Positions 1-12,405 of a DNA stretch of 64,000 bases are shown here, piece by piece. Under the pieces are notes generated by a model that was not told the origin of the DNA, searched no databases, and saw nothing but the letters and a program-made list of their open reading frames with translations. Source of the DNA: Castanea sativa. Taxonomy: Eukaryota > Streptophyta > Magnoliopsida > Fagales > Fagaceae. The position numbers and the translations under genes are program-made. The stretch covers positions 23,912,322-23,976,321 of the forward strand of contig NC_134017.1 in NCBI RefSeq assembly GCF_040712315.1, given 5' to 3'. Every line of letters starts with the position of its first letter. The stretch's first letter is position 1.

Positions 1-361
1 GTTATGAGAAAATAAAGTCCAAACATACATTCACAGATTGGATGAAAATCAGCTCTAAAAAATTGAACTTCATAAATCTCGCCAAATACCCTATCTATCG
101 AGTAGCTGTCGAGCCTTGGGCTGAAACAGCTCTTTTAAACCTCGTTAGATACTAGCTGTCGAGCTTTAAAATCTCACACTTCAATACTTGAATCTTGGAC
201 AAATTTGCATGGCTTCAATACTTGCACTTGAACCTTTTTTCCTTGAAGTATTGAACACATAGATCTACCCAATTACAAGTAAAGTGCGTTTTGTCAAAGG
301 ATTAGTCAATTACATAAAATGTTGATATATGTTTCTTACATGAATCACATATGTCCTAACA
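1..361 (-). repeat. 3' LTR (partial) of the minus-strand pol-less element
   Basis: Bases up to 361 match the outer part of the LTR at 7091-8118. The LTR ends with the complement of TGTTAGGACATATG. Next to it on the internal side (362-385) lies the complement of the polypurine region, like that before the plus-strand copy's 3' LTR at 39294. The rest of the LTR and the target-site duplication lie outside the window. Confidence 0.85.
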
Positions 362-1286
362 ATTTGCCCATTTGGCAATCCATGACAAAACCACAACAAA
401 CAAATGAACATATAAGAGAAGTAATAAATCACTCAACTCATACTCACTTGTTATGTACAGTAAAATCTATCCTAACACAAACTCTTGAAAAACTTTGGAA
501 GAAGAGAGTTCATAGCAAGACAGACTTTGACAACCCGTATATATGAAACACTTTAAACAAAACTCATTAAGGCATCTTAGTGTGAAACAGAAATAAAAGA
601 TTGCATACAAGATATAAGAAGCATGTGCATAAAGAGAGAAAAGAAACAACACATGTAAAGAGAGGTGAAAGAACTGTAATAACAACCTCAAATGTACATA
701 TATCAACAAGTACAAGGTTTACTATCACAGCATGATCACAAGATCTAAGGTACATGAACAATGTATCTAAAATAGAATGAAAAGAAAAAGATACATAAGT
801 CCTCACTACATCCCTCAAAAAATATAAACACTCCCCCTAACAAAAATCTCCTTTACTAACCCTCCCCCTATGAGTATGACTACTCTCATATCCAAAACTA
901 CTCCCCCTTTTTGTCACGAGTGACTAAAGGTAAGTACATCAAGTAGACATCTCATCAGCTCTTAGCACCATCATCCTCAACATCAATAACATCAACATCA
1001 CCATCATTGTCCTTATCCTTAGAAGCCTCTAGAGTAGGAAGAGGAGAAGCAACGAAGCCACCCATGATAGCCTGTCGTCGTGGAATACAACCAACACGAG
1101 TGTTCACCTGACACAACTCATCACTGAAAGTGTCAAGGCAAGAATCTATGTGCACAAGCTATGCCATGATGTCCTTGAGAGACACACTGCCCGTAGAAGA
1201 AGAAGGAGCGGATGTGGATGGAGCTCATAAAAAGAGGGACGCTTATAAAAAGAGGACAGAAGTTTGTCTTTAAACACGGTCTTAAA

Positions 1287-1996
1287 TGTTAGGATTAGTG
1301 CCCTTAAATCCTATTGTATGATGCTATGTATGATATTATGTTTGACAATATGTATGACATGACGTATGACTTAATAATGTGTTTAATAAATTTGCTTTAT
1401 TATTATCTAAAAATAATGCGACATGAATATTGGGACATTATCATATAGTCCATGAGATGCATTGTATGTGATTTATGTGATTTAGTCACAGAAGATGTAA
1501 ATTACAAGTTCTTTGTAAACTCAAAATGCAGTTCGTAGTCGGTGATGAAATTGGGCATTTCATCTGCACGAAGACTATAATATATCAACTAAGATGATTT
1601 GTCTTGATCATGGAAATGGAGATTTCTAGTTGGCATATTGATATGTTTGAAGAGTTAAAACATATTGAACTAGACCGTGTGAGATTTATTATTCTTCCAA
1701 CAACTATTAAATGAATAATAAACTTACGACTTATATTTGCATGAACTCTTAATCCTGAGAGAATAATGGACTTAATCATGAAGTGTAGGTTGCTTTGATA
1801 TATCAGGAGTGAGATCTAAAATAACGGTCGAAACCTCAGTATGTTGGGCAACCACATTTAGTGTTGATAGAACATATATTCTCAAAATGGAATTCGTAGT
1901 CTCTTAACGGAGATACAAAACATTCCCTTGAGATAAGTTTAATGGGATTGTTATTCAGAGAGTTTGGCCTAACCACTTTAGTAAGGAGTTACTAAA

Positions 1997-2050
<54 letters not shown>

Positions 2051-2742
2051 TTATGGAAATGGATTTCATAAATATATAATGAATAACTTTAAAAGATTAA
2101 ACCGGGTACTCAAGGATAAGATGCAATGATTTATAAAGTGATAGTCTTCTTTCATGACTTTGTATTACTACGAATATTTTATGAAGGGGTTTCATGTACA
2201 ATAAAGTATTAGGATATAATTTATTAATAAGGCCTAGAGTGTAACTATATTTATATAGTGGTATTAAATATAGTTAATGGTAACTTTGGACTTGTCAAGA
2301 GTTGACAAAAAAGCCCAAAGCCCATTGGAGCTAGTGTCTTATTGGTCCCTTTTTGGTCCCACTCCAAGCTACACACTTAAACCCAATTGGAAAGGCCCAA
2401 AGGGCAGCCCAATTAAATGATCAGTTAGATACAAAGGGAGAAACATACAGAATTTTTGTAGAGTTTTTTGTAAGAACACTATTGTGAAGTGGTGTGAAAA
2501 AGTGTTAGACACTTTTTGACATTCTCCTTTGGAACTGATTGAGAGACCACATATCTTGGGCGTTAGTGGAATTTGAGTGAAGACTGAAAGTGTTCCCAAG
2601 TACTTCTGATCTTCGATTTTGAAATTCATCGCTCCAAGGTACACTCTCTTGTTCTCAAATTCTAAAACTTATATAGTATATGTTAACTTTTCTGAATGAA
2701 GTAGATCCATTTTTTTTCCGCTGCGCACATGCATATTTTTCC
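1287..2742 (+). mobile_element. Solo LTR (TGTTAGGA family), copy 1
   Basis: It begins TGTTAGGATTAGTGCCC and ends near GCATATTTTTCC. It aligns with the copies at 15526-16922 (plus) and 9278-10703 (minus). It lies inside the second ORF of the minus-strand retrotransposon. Host sequence on both sides (CTTAA before, ATTAA after) continues that ORF, so the duplication is imperfect and the last few bases of the LTR seem lost. No internal coding region is attached, so it is a solo LTR left by recombination. The (AT)n tract at 2005-2046 is inside it. Confidence 0.8.
2005..2046. repeat. (AT)n microsatellite
   Basis: An uninterrupted run of AT dinucleotides inside solo LTR copy 1. The homologous spot in the other two copies has no comparable expansion. 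Confidence 0.95.
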
Positions 2743-3719
2743 ATCATTAAGATGATCACAACTAGGGTAGTTAGTATGCGCTACCCTAGGGACATGGAGC
2801 ACGTCGGATACAATATCTGAAGTGACCACGGTACGCGTACCTCGAACGCGAGTGACAAAGAAAGGTACTAAAAAATCAAATCTATGCATGTTGGAGTAGA
2901 ACTCCTATATAAGCACAGATGGACAAGTGACTGGGACGTCACACAGTGACTCTCAACCCCTACTGTGAATGACAGTGAGTAGGTTAATGTCAGAGAAGTC
3001 TGAAAAAATGACTTGGCATTTCGAATAAATGCCTCATCTAGAAAAGTCCTTCGAAAAGTCCTTGCGGGCTTTATCATTATGGAACCGAACATGGGAAGGG
3101 GTAGGAACAGAAGAGGTAGATGCCTTGGAATGAAGAGGATTCCGGGACGGAGTAGATTTTCGTTTAGGTGCCATAGAGCAACTAACCAAAACAAGAAGAG
3201 AGGGAGAAAGAGAGACACGCAGAAAAGCACCAATCACAATCAATATATAAGAATATAGAGAATGTAAGGTACATATGCATGAAAATACGTGAGCATGTGA
3301 TATGCAATAGTAAAAACATCATGGACTCAGCCCAATCCAAAACTACCAGCACACAATCATTGCAACAAGGTAAGCACACATCTAAAATGCATGAAATATT
3401 GTTATAATACAAATGTGATGCAATGCATGATGATTTAAAATCATTTAAGCAAGACCCATCCCAAAAATTTCACAAAAACTTCATCAATTTTTAAAAAACC
3501 AAAAAAATTTCAAAAATCCCTAAAAGTTAGGTCAAAAGATATGAAATGCATGATTAATGAGTGAGAAAGCATCATACCAAAGAAGAAAGAAGATCTTGAG
3601 ACCGAAAACTAAGTGGGGATGAGGTTTAGAGTGAGTGAGAGAGGTTTTGGGAGGTGAAGAGACTGATTCAGTCAAAAGAGATTGGGGTGAAATCAACCTA
3701 ATATTATGAGGATCCAATT

Positions 3720-4010
3720 TATAGGAATCTCATAAACCTTGATAGATCGAGAGCTATCGAGAGCTGTCAAGAATTAAAAACAGGGAAATGTAGCTATCAA
3801 TATAGCTATCAAGGAGTTGTCCAGAGATTTCCATATCAAAGAAGCTCAATGGATTGAGGAGCTATCGAGCATCTATCGAGGAGACAGAAACTTTCTCAAT
3901 GGATCAAGGAGCTATCAAGAAGTTATCGAGATTGCGATAAAAAGCAGCTAAAGAGCCCGATCGATAGCCTAGCTATCGAGAGGTGTCGAGGAGCTTCGAG
4001 ATTGCTTTAA
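3720..4010. repeat. Cluster of CTATCGAG / CTGTCGAG motifs
   Basis: About a dozen copies of a short motif (ATCGAG preceded by CT or GCT, with TCAAG variants) are packed into 290 bp between gag and the second ORF. The plus-strand copy has the complementary cluster at the same place (36770-37025), and the LTRs carry a few copies (for example 96-160). Confidence 0.75.
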
Positions 4011-4142
4011 AAATATTTTTTCAAGAAGAGAAAAACACAGACATGAATGCAATCAAACATGCAACTCAACCAAGGATCCAACCAATATTTTAAGCTCTCA
4101 AAATCATCTCTCAATCAAGAAAAATGGCATGCATTTAGATCC

Positions 4143-4145
<3 letters not shown>

Positions 4146-4174
<29 letters not shown>
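4146..4174. repeat. (CA)n microsatellite
   Basis: Dinucleotide run in the non-coding middle of the minus-strand element. It corresponds to the (TG)n run at 36597-36621 of the plus-strand copy, so the microsatellite is part of the family. Confidence 0.95.
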
Positions 4175-4180
<6 letters not shown>

Positions 4181-5289
4181 AAGTCTAACCAATTTTGTAT
4201 TTCAAAAATAAGTTAAGGCAATTTAGTGAGTATACATTAACACAAGTAAACCTTGTGATGGCTAAATCACATTGTACCTACATATGTATCAAAAGTAGCA
4301 AAGAACGTTGCGTGTTGTGTGTGAAAAAACATCGCAAAATTGCATAAGTGTCTCTATGTTATGACGATTTGAGATATGAGTAAATCAATTTAACTCACAC
4401 ATGATCATAACTGCTTAATGGGGACTATAACCTTCGAGGTACATCCTATAACTCCCACATCTCCTAGATTACACTCTTGCAATCATGTTTTAAAGCATTT
4501 TGATTTATTTGCTTTAATTTTCTTTGCATATTTTTCTTTTATTAAGCGTATCATGCATGGGCATATAATAGAGAGAAAAGAAATACCAAATTATGTTAAG
4601 ATTTTTGACATTGCACTTTTGCTATACCGAAGCATACAGATGTCATGTCATGATTGGTGGGCAACAATGGTGAGATGGTTATTTATGCCTTTCTCTTAGG
4701 ATTTTCTAGTCTTTCCCGTCAAAAAGAGAGATACAAGTGTTAAGTACAAGAGATAACTTAATCTTACTCATCACAAACAAGAGCCAGAAAGCTCACTTGC
4801 TTAGTTGTGCATAGAGATGCTCATCTAATCTACAAGTGATAAAAAGTTTAGAAAACTTTGTTTCATTGGCCATTCAAGGTACACAAATACCAATGTACTC
4901 AAACACACATTGTTTTCGTATTTTTCTGATTTTTCAATTTTTATTTTTATTTTTATGAATGAAAGCAAAATAAAACAAAACTGAAAAACAAACAAACAAA
5001 AACATGTCAACCAAAACAATGCATAAAAAAACTAGACTGTCCCAAAATAAGAGAGAAAAACACCCAAGTAATACAAAAACAAAAATAAGAGAGGGAGAGA
5101 GAGAAAAAGTGACTAAATCACTTGGAGCCTTTTTCCTTCCACACCTTGGAAGAACCTTTCCTTTTGGCGAACCCTTGAACCAGTGGAGAGAAGGAAGAAT
5201 TGCAACCATTCAATTTCGTAAGGAACATGAGGGCTTTGAGGAGATCTCTAAAAGGAGCAAGAGAGAATAGAAACTAACTCAAGTTTCCT

Positions 5290-7019
5290 AAAAAGACCAT
5301 GTTGTTGCTCTGTTGAGTGGTTGCCACTTGTAGCAATTTGGTCGAGTGTGTCTAGCTGCTCCACAACAATGACAAAGATGCTGCTTCTTTTCTTTAGACT
5401 TTTGAGCATTACTCTTCTTAGCTCTAGGGTTTTTTATTTCTTTCTTAGAAAACTTAGGGGGTGCTCCTAAGATAGATTTACCCTTGTCTATGTTCTCACT
5501 AGCTATCAAATTTTTAGCATCATTATTCTCATATTCAATATTATTAGTAGGAGAAACGAAAACAGTAGTACTAGAAGAAGCAATATTAGGAGAAGAGAAA
5601 TCATACCCTAAACCAATTCTATCGAAGGCAGATTTCTGCATGCTGAACATCTCATCAAGATTTGCACTTGAGGTCCTCTCCAACTAAGCTCTAACTTGGA
5701 ACAATTCCGCCTCAAGCTTCTTAACCTTCTCAGTCAAGAAATTGGTTTTAAACCTTAATGCTCTAATGGTCTGATTTGCTTCATCAAACTTTGTGGAGAG
5801 TTATTCTCGCTCAAGCTCCACATCACTGAGCTTCTTGGTGGCGAACCTATACAACTTCTCATGCTTTAAGGAGACCTTATATAACTTTGCATAGGTTGTG
5901 TAGATGTCATCTTGCTCATCCATCTTCTCAAACTTAGATTCCACTAAGTTTTCTTCTTCATCCACATCTTCTACAATCCTCTCAGTAAGATTAACAGTGA
6001 CGGCGAAGGCATTTAGGATTTCGTAATCTTCATTTCTAGAATCATCCTCAGGTTCGGTGTCACTCAAGGTAGCAGCAAGCGCTTTGCTTTTCGCAATGGA
6101 CTTGAGATAAGTAGGGCACTCTTGTTTTATGTAACCGAAGCCTTGACACTCGAAACACTTGGGTCCTGAGAGAACAGTGTACTAACCACCATCTATAGCA
6201 TCCTTCTTCCCTTTGTCTTTGCTCTTAGACTAAGAAGAACTTGATTGCCTACGGTCCTTGTCGAAGCCCTTTGCATTGGAATTTTTCATGAATTTCTTAA
6301 ACTGTCGGGTGGTGTAGAACTTCATTTTAGAATCTTCATCGTCGGAAGACTCATCCGTGTCATTGCTTTTGGCCTTCAATGCCATGTTCTTGCCCTTGCT
6401 TGACTTCTCGATCCTAGATAAACCCAACTCATAGGTTTGCAGATTTCCAACTAGGTCTGTCAATGAAATTTCGTCAATATCCTTTAACTCCTCAATCGCG
6501 GTAATCTTAACATGGAATCTCTCGAGCAGAGATCTAAGCACCTTTCTCATTATCTTGGGTTCAAAAATGGTTTCCCCAAGATTAAAAGCTGAGTTTACTA
6601 TGTCCTTGAGCCTGGCAAAGAACTCATCAAATGACTCATCCTCTTCTATCTTAATTTCTTCGAAACTAGTAGTGAGCATCTGAAATTTTGAATCCTTGAC
6701 AGCCTTGGTTCCCGCATAGGTTGTCTAAAGAATGGTCCGTGCTTCCTTTGTAATTTCAGTGAAGGATATCTTCTTGAACTCCTCATTTGTGAATGCACTG
6801 AATGAAGCATTCAATGCCCTACTGTTGAAATTTTTCGCCTTGATCTTTGCATCATTCTAGTCTGCCGGCACTTCCTTCGGCTTGGTCTAGCCCTATCTCC
6901 ACAACTTGCCACACTTTCTAATCTAGAGACTGCAAGAAAGCTTTCATGCGTACTTTCCAGTAGTTATAGTTAGTGTTATCAAATAAAATAGGTACAATGA
7001 AAGACTGCCCTCTATCCAT
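5290..7019 (-). pseudogene. Copia-type gag (UBN2-like with two zinc knuckles), decayed
   Basis: The start codon lies at 7019-7017, just inside the primer site, and begins MDRGQS. The frame then runs through a UBN2-type gag core (about 6680-6400, with ESFDEFFARLKDIVNSAFNL). The first zinc knuckle, around 6130-6170, reads CFECQGFGYIKQEC; its usual His is Tyr here, so it would not bind zinc normally. A coiled-coil, acidic region follows (about 6065-5690). The second knuckle near 5330-5370 is intact, CHCCGAARHTRPNC. Several stops break it, including a TAG near 6234 shared with the other copy. No enzyme follows the second knuckle. Confidence 0.85.
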
Positions 7020-7076
7020 GACAAACAGGGGTCAATAGATCACACAGTAAAGATTAAACCCTAATCAGAGTGTGCC

Positions 7077-7090
7077 TGCTCTGATACCTT
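7077..7090 (-). promoter_or_regulatory. tRNA primer-binding site
   Basis: On the minus strand GGTATCAGAGC follows directly after the 5' LTR. TGGTATCAGAGC is the usual site for initiator Met tRNA in plant Copia elements. Confidence 0.8.
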
Positions 7091-8118
7091 CGATAGGCCA
7101 AAATTTTATTGACCCCTTTATGATGAATTAATTGATTAATTACCCAAGTTTATTAATTAATCAATTTAACATGCAATGTATGTGGCAGCATAAACAAATC
7201 ACCAACTAAAATATGATGTGGTAGAAAATAAAAGTTGACACGATGATTTGTATACAAATGGGGAAAAACTCCGAGGCAAAAACCCCACCGGGTGATTTTA
7301 AGGTCACCACTCCCGAGAATCTACTATTATAAAACACAAGCGGTTACAAGTAAAGAAATTTCAGTACCTTATACTAACCTATAGTTGAACCCTTACCCCA
7401 ATACACAACTGGACTTATTCTGTAGTGACAATCCCTCCTTGTATTGCATGGCTCACAGTACGTGACTAACCAAAAGATGCACGGATCCCAGTATGTGACT
7501 TGATCACCAACTTGAGAAGGATGTTGGCTACAAAGTTCTTCTATTCATCACACGATAAAGATCATGAAGTTGTTTGATCACAAAACTGTATGCTGTACAA
7601 ACACAACAACTTCTTCAAAAGAAATAAGAATTAGGGCAAACTAGGTTTTCAGTTACACTTTTCTTCATACTTGTGCAATTGTGCTCTTGTGCAACTATGC
7701 AACCTGTGACGACCCTTAAAATAATCCTTATATATGTTTAGGATTGTGAGAAAAGAAAACTCAAACATACATTCACGAATTGGATGAAAATCAGCTCTGA
7801 AATAATGAACTTCATAAATCTCGACAAATACCCTATCTATCGAGCAGCTGTCGAGCCTTAGGCTAAAACAGCTCTTTATAACCTCGATAGATGCTAGCTG
7901 TCATGCTAGCTATCGAGCTTTAAAATCCCGCACTTCAATACTTGAATCTTGGACAGATTTGCTTGGCTTCAATACTTGGACTTGAACCTTTATTTCTTGA
8001 AGTATGAAACATATCCTAGATCTACCCAATTACAAATAGAGTGCATTTTGTCAAAGGATTAGCCAATTACGTAAAATTTTGACATATGTTTCTAACATGA
8101 ATCACATATGTCCTTACA
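7091..8118 (-). repeat. 5' LTR of the minus-strand pol-less element
   Basis: About 1.03 kb. In element sense it starts TGTAAGGACATATGTG and ends near CCTATCG (normally CCTATCA). It matches 32690-33703 and 39294-40311. It repeats the partial LTR at 1-361, which fixes the element's orientation. Confidence 0.9.
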
Positions 8119-8244
8119 ATTTTCATTGCACTTAGTTTATTTGGTGATTTGTTGTTGTCTCCACGATTTGCATGTAATTTGACCTTATTAATCAACTAAG
8201 GTAATTGAATTAATTAACCGGGTTCAATTTATTTTAACCTAACA
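8119..8244 (+). repeat. LTR end fragment of the same family, interrupted by the minus-strand element
   Basis: This stretch matches the last 130 bp or so of the plus-orientation LTR (compare 33575-33703), from TGCACTTAGTTTATTTGGTGAT to CCTAACA. It is in the opposite orientation to the element beside it. The element at 1-8118 therefore appears to have landed inside an older LTR of its own family, the rest of which is outside the window. Confidence 0.6.
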
Positions 8245-8940
8245 TGTTGATTAATTTGAACAATTCAAAAATCTTTTAAAAAAAACTTTACAAATTTATA
8301 AATAAATAAAAAATAAAAAAAAAACTAATTAGTACAAAAGGCTTTACATTTTTTTTTAAAAAAAACTTGCGTGGAACTTGGTATTTAAAGTATCAAGTTC
8401 CATTAGTTCAAAACGATTTCAAGGAACTCAACTTTGTAAAAATTGAGTTCCATCTGGCTTTTCTAGTGGGGAATGCCACATCAGTTGCATTCACCGTGGC
8501 AAAAATCACGCGAAATTTGATCATATGAAAATGAAGTTTTACATAGAACTCAAGTTCTAGAAACTCAAGTTCCAAAACAAGGACATTCCCCCGAATAGCT
8601 TATAACAGGGGCAAATTGCTATTTTTTTTCCCAAATTAGGGGCTTTTTCCCATTTTTGCCCTAGAAGGGGGGCGGGAGTTATATGTATTAGGAAGTCATA
8701 ACACAGATCAAATTGTGAGAGACCGCACCCTCGGCCTGTTTTTTATGGTGTTAGGCCAAACCCACATGAATAAGTGGAGTTGTATTATTGCCTTTCAAAA
8801 TGGAGGTTCGATTGATTATATTGTCCCCTTTAGATTAAGGGTTTTATAATGGAATCGCTACTTATTTAATTGTTGGAATAAATAAGAAAACCCAGTTTCA
8901 AAAAGCTAAACCAAACTCACCCTTTGTCAAACTACAAAAA
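8245..8940. other. Non-coding stretch with GGAACTTGA hairpins
   Basis: No gene is seen. Three short inverted pairs built on GGAACTTGA/TCAAGTTCC occur at 8373-8401, 8423-8451 and 8538-8572. The remainder is A/T-rich spacer leading into the LINE. Confidence 0.5.
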
Positions 8941-9277
8941 CATGAGAAAGAGAGGAGGTGGGACATCAACTTTTTGCATGGTTTGTTTAATCCCTACGAG
9001 GCTGAGTTGATATTAAGTATCCCTTTAAGTCATGCCCTAATTAAGGATAAAATGGTCTGCGCCTTTCAATTCAACGGGTGTCTATACAATAAAGTCAGGC
9101 TCCAAGTTCCTTGCTAAGGAAAATGTTATGATCCCTCTTGCTAATAACCAATCCCAAGATGATCAGGGGGCTATCCAAACAAAGTCAGGAATTTTTGGTG
9201 GTGTTCTTATCTAAACACAATCTCAGCCAAGCGAAATCTATGGAGAAGGAAAATTTTACCTTACGCCATCTATGAAC

Positions 9278-10703
9278 TGTTTGAAAAACTGGTTTTGTAT
9301 CTCATACAAAACACATAGCGGAAGCAACAAATAAGGATCTATTTCATTCATGATTGATAACGTGCACTATGTAAATTTCAGAATTTAAGAACAAGATAAC
9401 GGACCTTGATGTGGAGAAATTCAAAACAAAGATTAGAAGCACTTGGGAACACTTTTAATCTTCACTCCAATTCCACTTTACGCCCAAGAAGTGTGGTCTC
9501 TCAATCAGTTTCCAAGGGAGAATGATAGAGTGTCTCACTCTCACATACACATCATTTCACAATGATGTCTCTCTCTAATTCTTTTTCTAAATAAAAATTT
9601 TTGTATGTTTCTACCTTTATAACTAACTGATTTTCTAATTGGGCTGGCCTATTGGGCCTTTCCAATTAGGCCTTTCCAATTGGGCTTTAGTGTGTGGCTT
9701 GGAGTGGGACCAAAATGGACCAATAAGACACTAGCTCCAATGGGCCTTGGGCTTTTCCGTCAACTCTTGATAAGTCCAAAGTTACAATTAATTATAATTA
9801 ATACCACTATATAAATGTAATTGCACTCTAAGCCTTATTAACAAATTATATCCCAAGAATTTATTATACATGTAACCCCTTCATAAAATATTAATAGTAA
9901 TACAAAGTCATAAATATAGACTGCTACTTTGTAAATTACTACATCTTATCATTGAGTACCCAGTTTAATCCTTTAAGATTATTCATCATATATTTATGAA
10001 ATCCTATTTCATAAATATATACTTTAGTAACTTCTTACTAAAGTGGTTAGGCCTAACACTCTGAACAACCAAACCCATTAAACTTATCTCAAGGGAATAT
10101 TTTATATATCCGTTAAGAGATTATGAATTCCATCTTGAGAATATATGTTCCATGAACACTAAATGTGGTTGCCCAACATACTGAGGTTTTGACCATTACT
10201 TTAGATCTCACTCCTGATATATCAAAGCAACCTACACTTCATGATCAGGTCCATTATCCTCTCAGGATTAAGAGTTCATGCAAATAGAAGTCGTGAGATT
10301 TATTATTCATTTGAAAGTCGTTACGAGAATAATAAATCTCACAGCGGTCTAGTTCAATATGTCTTAACTCTTAAAATATATCAACTAGAAGTCTTCACTT
10401 CCATGATCAAGACAAATCATCTTAGTTGATACGTTATAGTCTTCGTAGATGAAATGCCCAATTTCATCACCAACTATGAACTATTAATTTTAAGTTTACA
10501 AAGAACTTGTGATTTATATCTTCTGTGACTAAATCACATAAATCACATAATATGCATCTCATGGACTATATGATAATGTCTCAATATTCATGTTACCATT
10601 ATTTTAGATAATAATAAAACAACTTTATTAATCACAATATTAAGTCATACATAATGTCATACATAGCATCATACAATAAGATTTAAGGGCACACATCCTA
10701 ACA
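9278..10703 (-). mobile_element. Solo LTR (TGTTAGGA family), copy 3
   Basis: 1426 bp. The complement starts TGTTAGGATGTGTGCCC and the plus strand starts TGTTTGAAAAACTGG. It is flanked by a perfect 5-bp target duplication TGAAC (9273-9277 and 10704-10708). Removing it restores the LINE reading frame across EHCKMC. No internal sequence remains. Confidence 0.92.
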
Positions 10704-11163
10704 TGAACATTGTAAGATGTGCTCAGAAACCGTATCTCATGCATTATGGGAAGGTTCAAAACTCTCGAATATTTGGGATTCGATTCCAATATTTTCATTT
10801 CAGTAGTCATGCTCTTTTCCTTTCTTCAGGGACCTGGTTCTCTATGTGCATCAGGAATGGGAAAATCTGGAATTGATGGCTATGGTCATGTGGACGATAT
10901 GTTATTGAAGAAACCAACTCATAATTAGTTCCAAGGAGTTTCTTTTCATGCATGTGATCCCTCAAGCCAGGACGGAGCCAGGCCTCCAAGTTACGGGGGG
11001 CTGAAGTATAAAAAAAAATTATTATGAAACTCCAATTTTTTTTTTGTTTGAATATTATGAAACTCCAATTAGTATTGATAAATTAAGGTAGTCAATTTGA
11101 TTAAAAAAATAAAATATTTCTGTACCAGTTAATACCAGTATGTCGTTTTGGAATTACCATTAC

Positions 11164-11171
<8 letters not shown>

Positions 11172-11203
<32 letters not shown>
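11172..11203. repeat. (AT)n microsatellite
   Basis: Run of TA dinucleotides inside the hAT-like element. Confidence 0.9.
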
Positions 11204-11205
<2 letters not shown>

Positions 11206-11536
11206 CACATTATATAATATTAATATATTAACCTAATATATAGTAATATAAAAATATCTTATATTTGAAATAGAATTATATTATCTTTACTTGAGTTTTC
11301 TATTTCCCACCCACAAAACCACCTATAAGCCAGGTTTTTTGTTTTTGTTTTCATCTGATTTATTCTCCTCCACTCATTCCTTATCTTCTAGACCTTTCTT
11401 TTTCTTTTCTTTTTCTTTTTCTCTAACTTTTTCATATCCACACAATTAATCATTTTTATTTCCCCCTCTCCTTCTTCAGCTTGTTTCTCTTTCTTCATTT
11501 CATTTTCTTCATTTTTCTTTATTTCATCCACTGTAA

Positions 11537-11539
<3 letters not shown>

Positions 11540-11588
<49 letters not shown>
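11540..11588. repeat. (TC)n microsatellite
   Basis: An almost uninterrupted 49-bp run of TC dinucleotides inside the hAT-like element. It produces a spurious Ser-Leu repeat reading frame. Confidence 0.95.
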
Positions 11589-11592
<4 letters not shown>

Positions 11593-12405
11593 GTCCTTCA
11601 AAACATCAATTATGCACGTATATGTATGCTCAATTTGCTATTATGCTGTGTTGTAACAACTCTACCTCTTTGCCTTTCTTTTCAGTTCAGTGTCTCTTAC
11701 TCTATCTCAATAAGAGATTTTTTTTTTCCTTTGGGAATTTGATGGAGGGATCGAAACCTTAAATTTTAAGATTAGTTTTGATTCAAAATTTTAAAGGGTT
11801 AGGCTCTTTTTAATTTGGTAAAATTGGTAGATTGGGCTTTATTACTTTTGTAACTTTGCTATTGGTGATTTTGTTATTAGGCTTTTTTTTTTTTTGGAGC
11901 TTGCTATTTTTAAGGGAGCCTATGTGTAATTTTATTGAACAAAAATGTTAAATTAGTACCTATATATATATATATATATACACACACACTATTTTTTTTT
12001 TTTTCAAATTCTAAGGGGGGCCATTGCCCCCCAAAGCCAAAGCATGGCTCCGTCCCTGCCTTTAGCCACTTAAGCACTTGCTAATTTTCTTCATACTGAT
12101 CCTGTCACCCCAGCCCAATCTTTTGTCCACACAAGCACACGGGTCCACTAGTCTCCTCCTCTTGAGGTTTAATCAAGATCAATTTCAATGGGGCAACCTT
12201 TCAAGATTTAGGCAAAGCTAGTTTGGGAGTGGTAATCTGAGAGCGTTAGGGCCAAGTTATTGTCTCACTCTCATAATAGACCTCTCTACCTTTCTCATCA
12301 AACATCATCGAGGTCGTGGCTACTGCAAGGATTATCTCATTTTCCTAGGAAGTCGGCTTCACTTCTTTTATCCTTGAAGATGATTCTGAAACTATGATTA
12401 AAACT

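Larger units (their letters stand above)
955..3175 (-). pseudogene. Second ORF of the pol-less element (minus copy), disrupted
   Basis: The N-terminus (MAPKRKS..., from about 3175) and the acidic C-terminus (ending near 955, with DELCQVNTRVG) match the ORF at 37598-38767 on the plus strand. A solo LTR at 1287-2742 splits it, and further stops and frameshifts are present. The middle segment (about 2745-2890) keeps the conserved stretch around FDFLVPFFVTRVRGTR. The protein resembles what I recall as the 'putative plant transposon protein' domain family; its function is unknown. It occupies the place where pol would normally be. Confidence 0.7.
1..8118 (-). mobile_element. Pol-less, Copia-like LTR retrotransposon, minus copy (left end cut by window)
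   Basis: In element sense the order is 5' LTR (8118-7091), primer site, gag (about 7019-5290), a long non-coding stretch, a second ORF (about 3175-955), polypurine tract and 3' LTR (361-1, truncated by the window edge). It aligns along its whole length with the complete plus-strand element at 32690-40311. No protease, integrase, reverse transcriptase or RNase H is visible, so it would depend on enzymes from elsewhere. A 1.46-kb solo LTR sits inside the second ORF. The gag has a Copia-type (UBN2-like) protein and an initiator-Met-type primer site. All reading frames carry stops, so the copy is dead. Confidence 0.9.
10968..12058. mobile_element. hAT-like non-autonomous element in the LINE
   Basis: 1091 bp. 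The left end CAGGACGGAGCCA and the right end TGGCTCCGTCCCTG form an imperfect terminal inverted repeat. An 8-bp flank matches at six positions (CCTCAAGC and CCTTTAGC), as for an old hAT duplication. LINE protein continues on both sides. The inside is A/T-rich with a (TC)n and two (AT)n runs. No transposase is seen. Confidence 0.7.

Noticed and set aside
11481..11762. 93-codon plus frame with SLSLSL run
   Set aside because: It is the (TC)n microsatellite in a hAT-like element.
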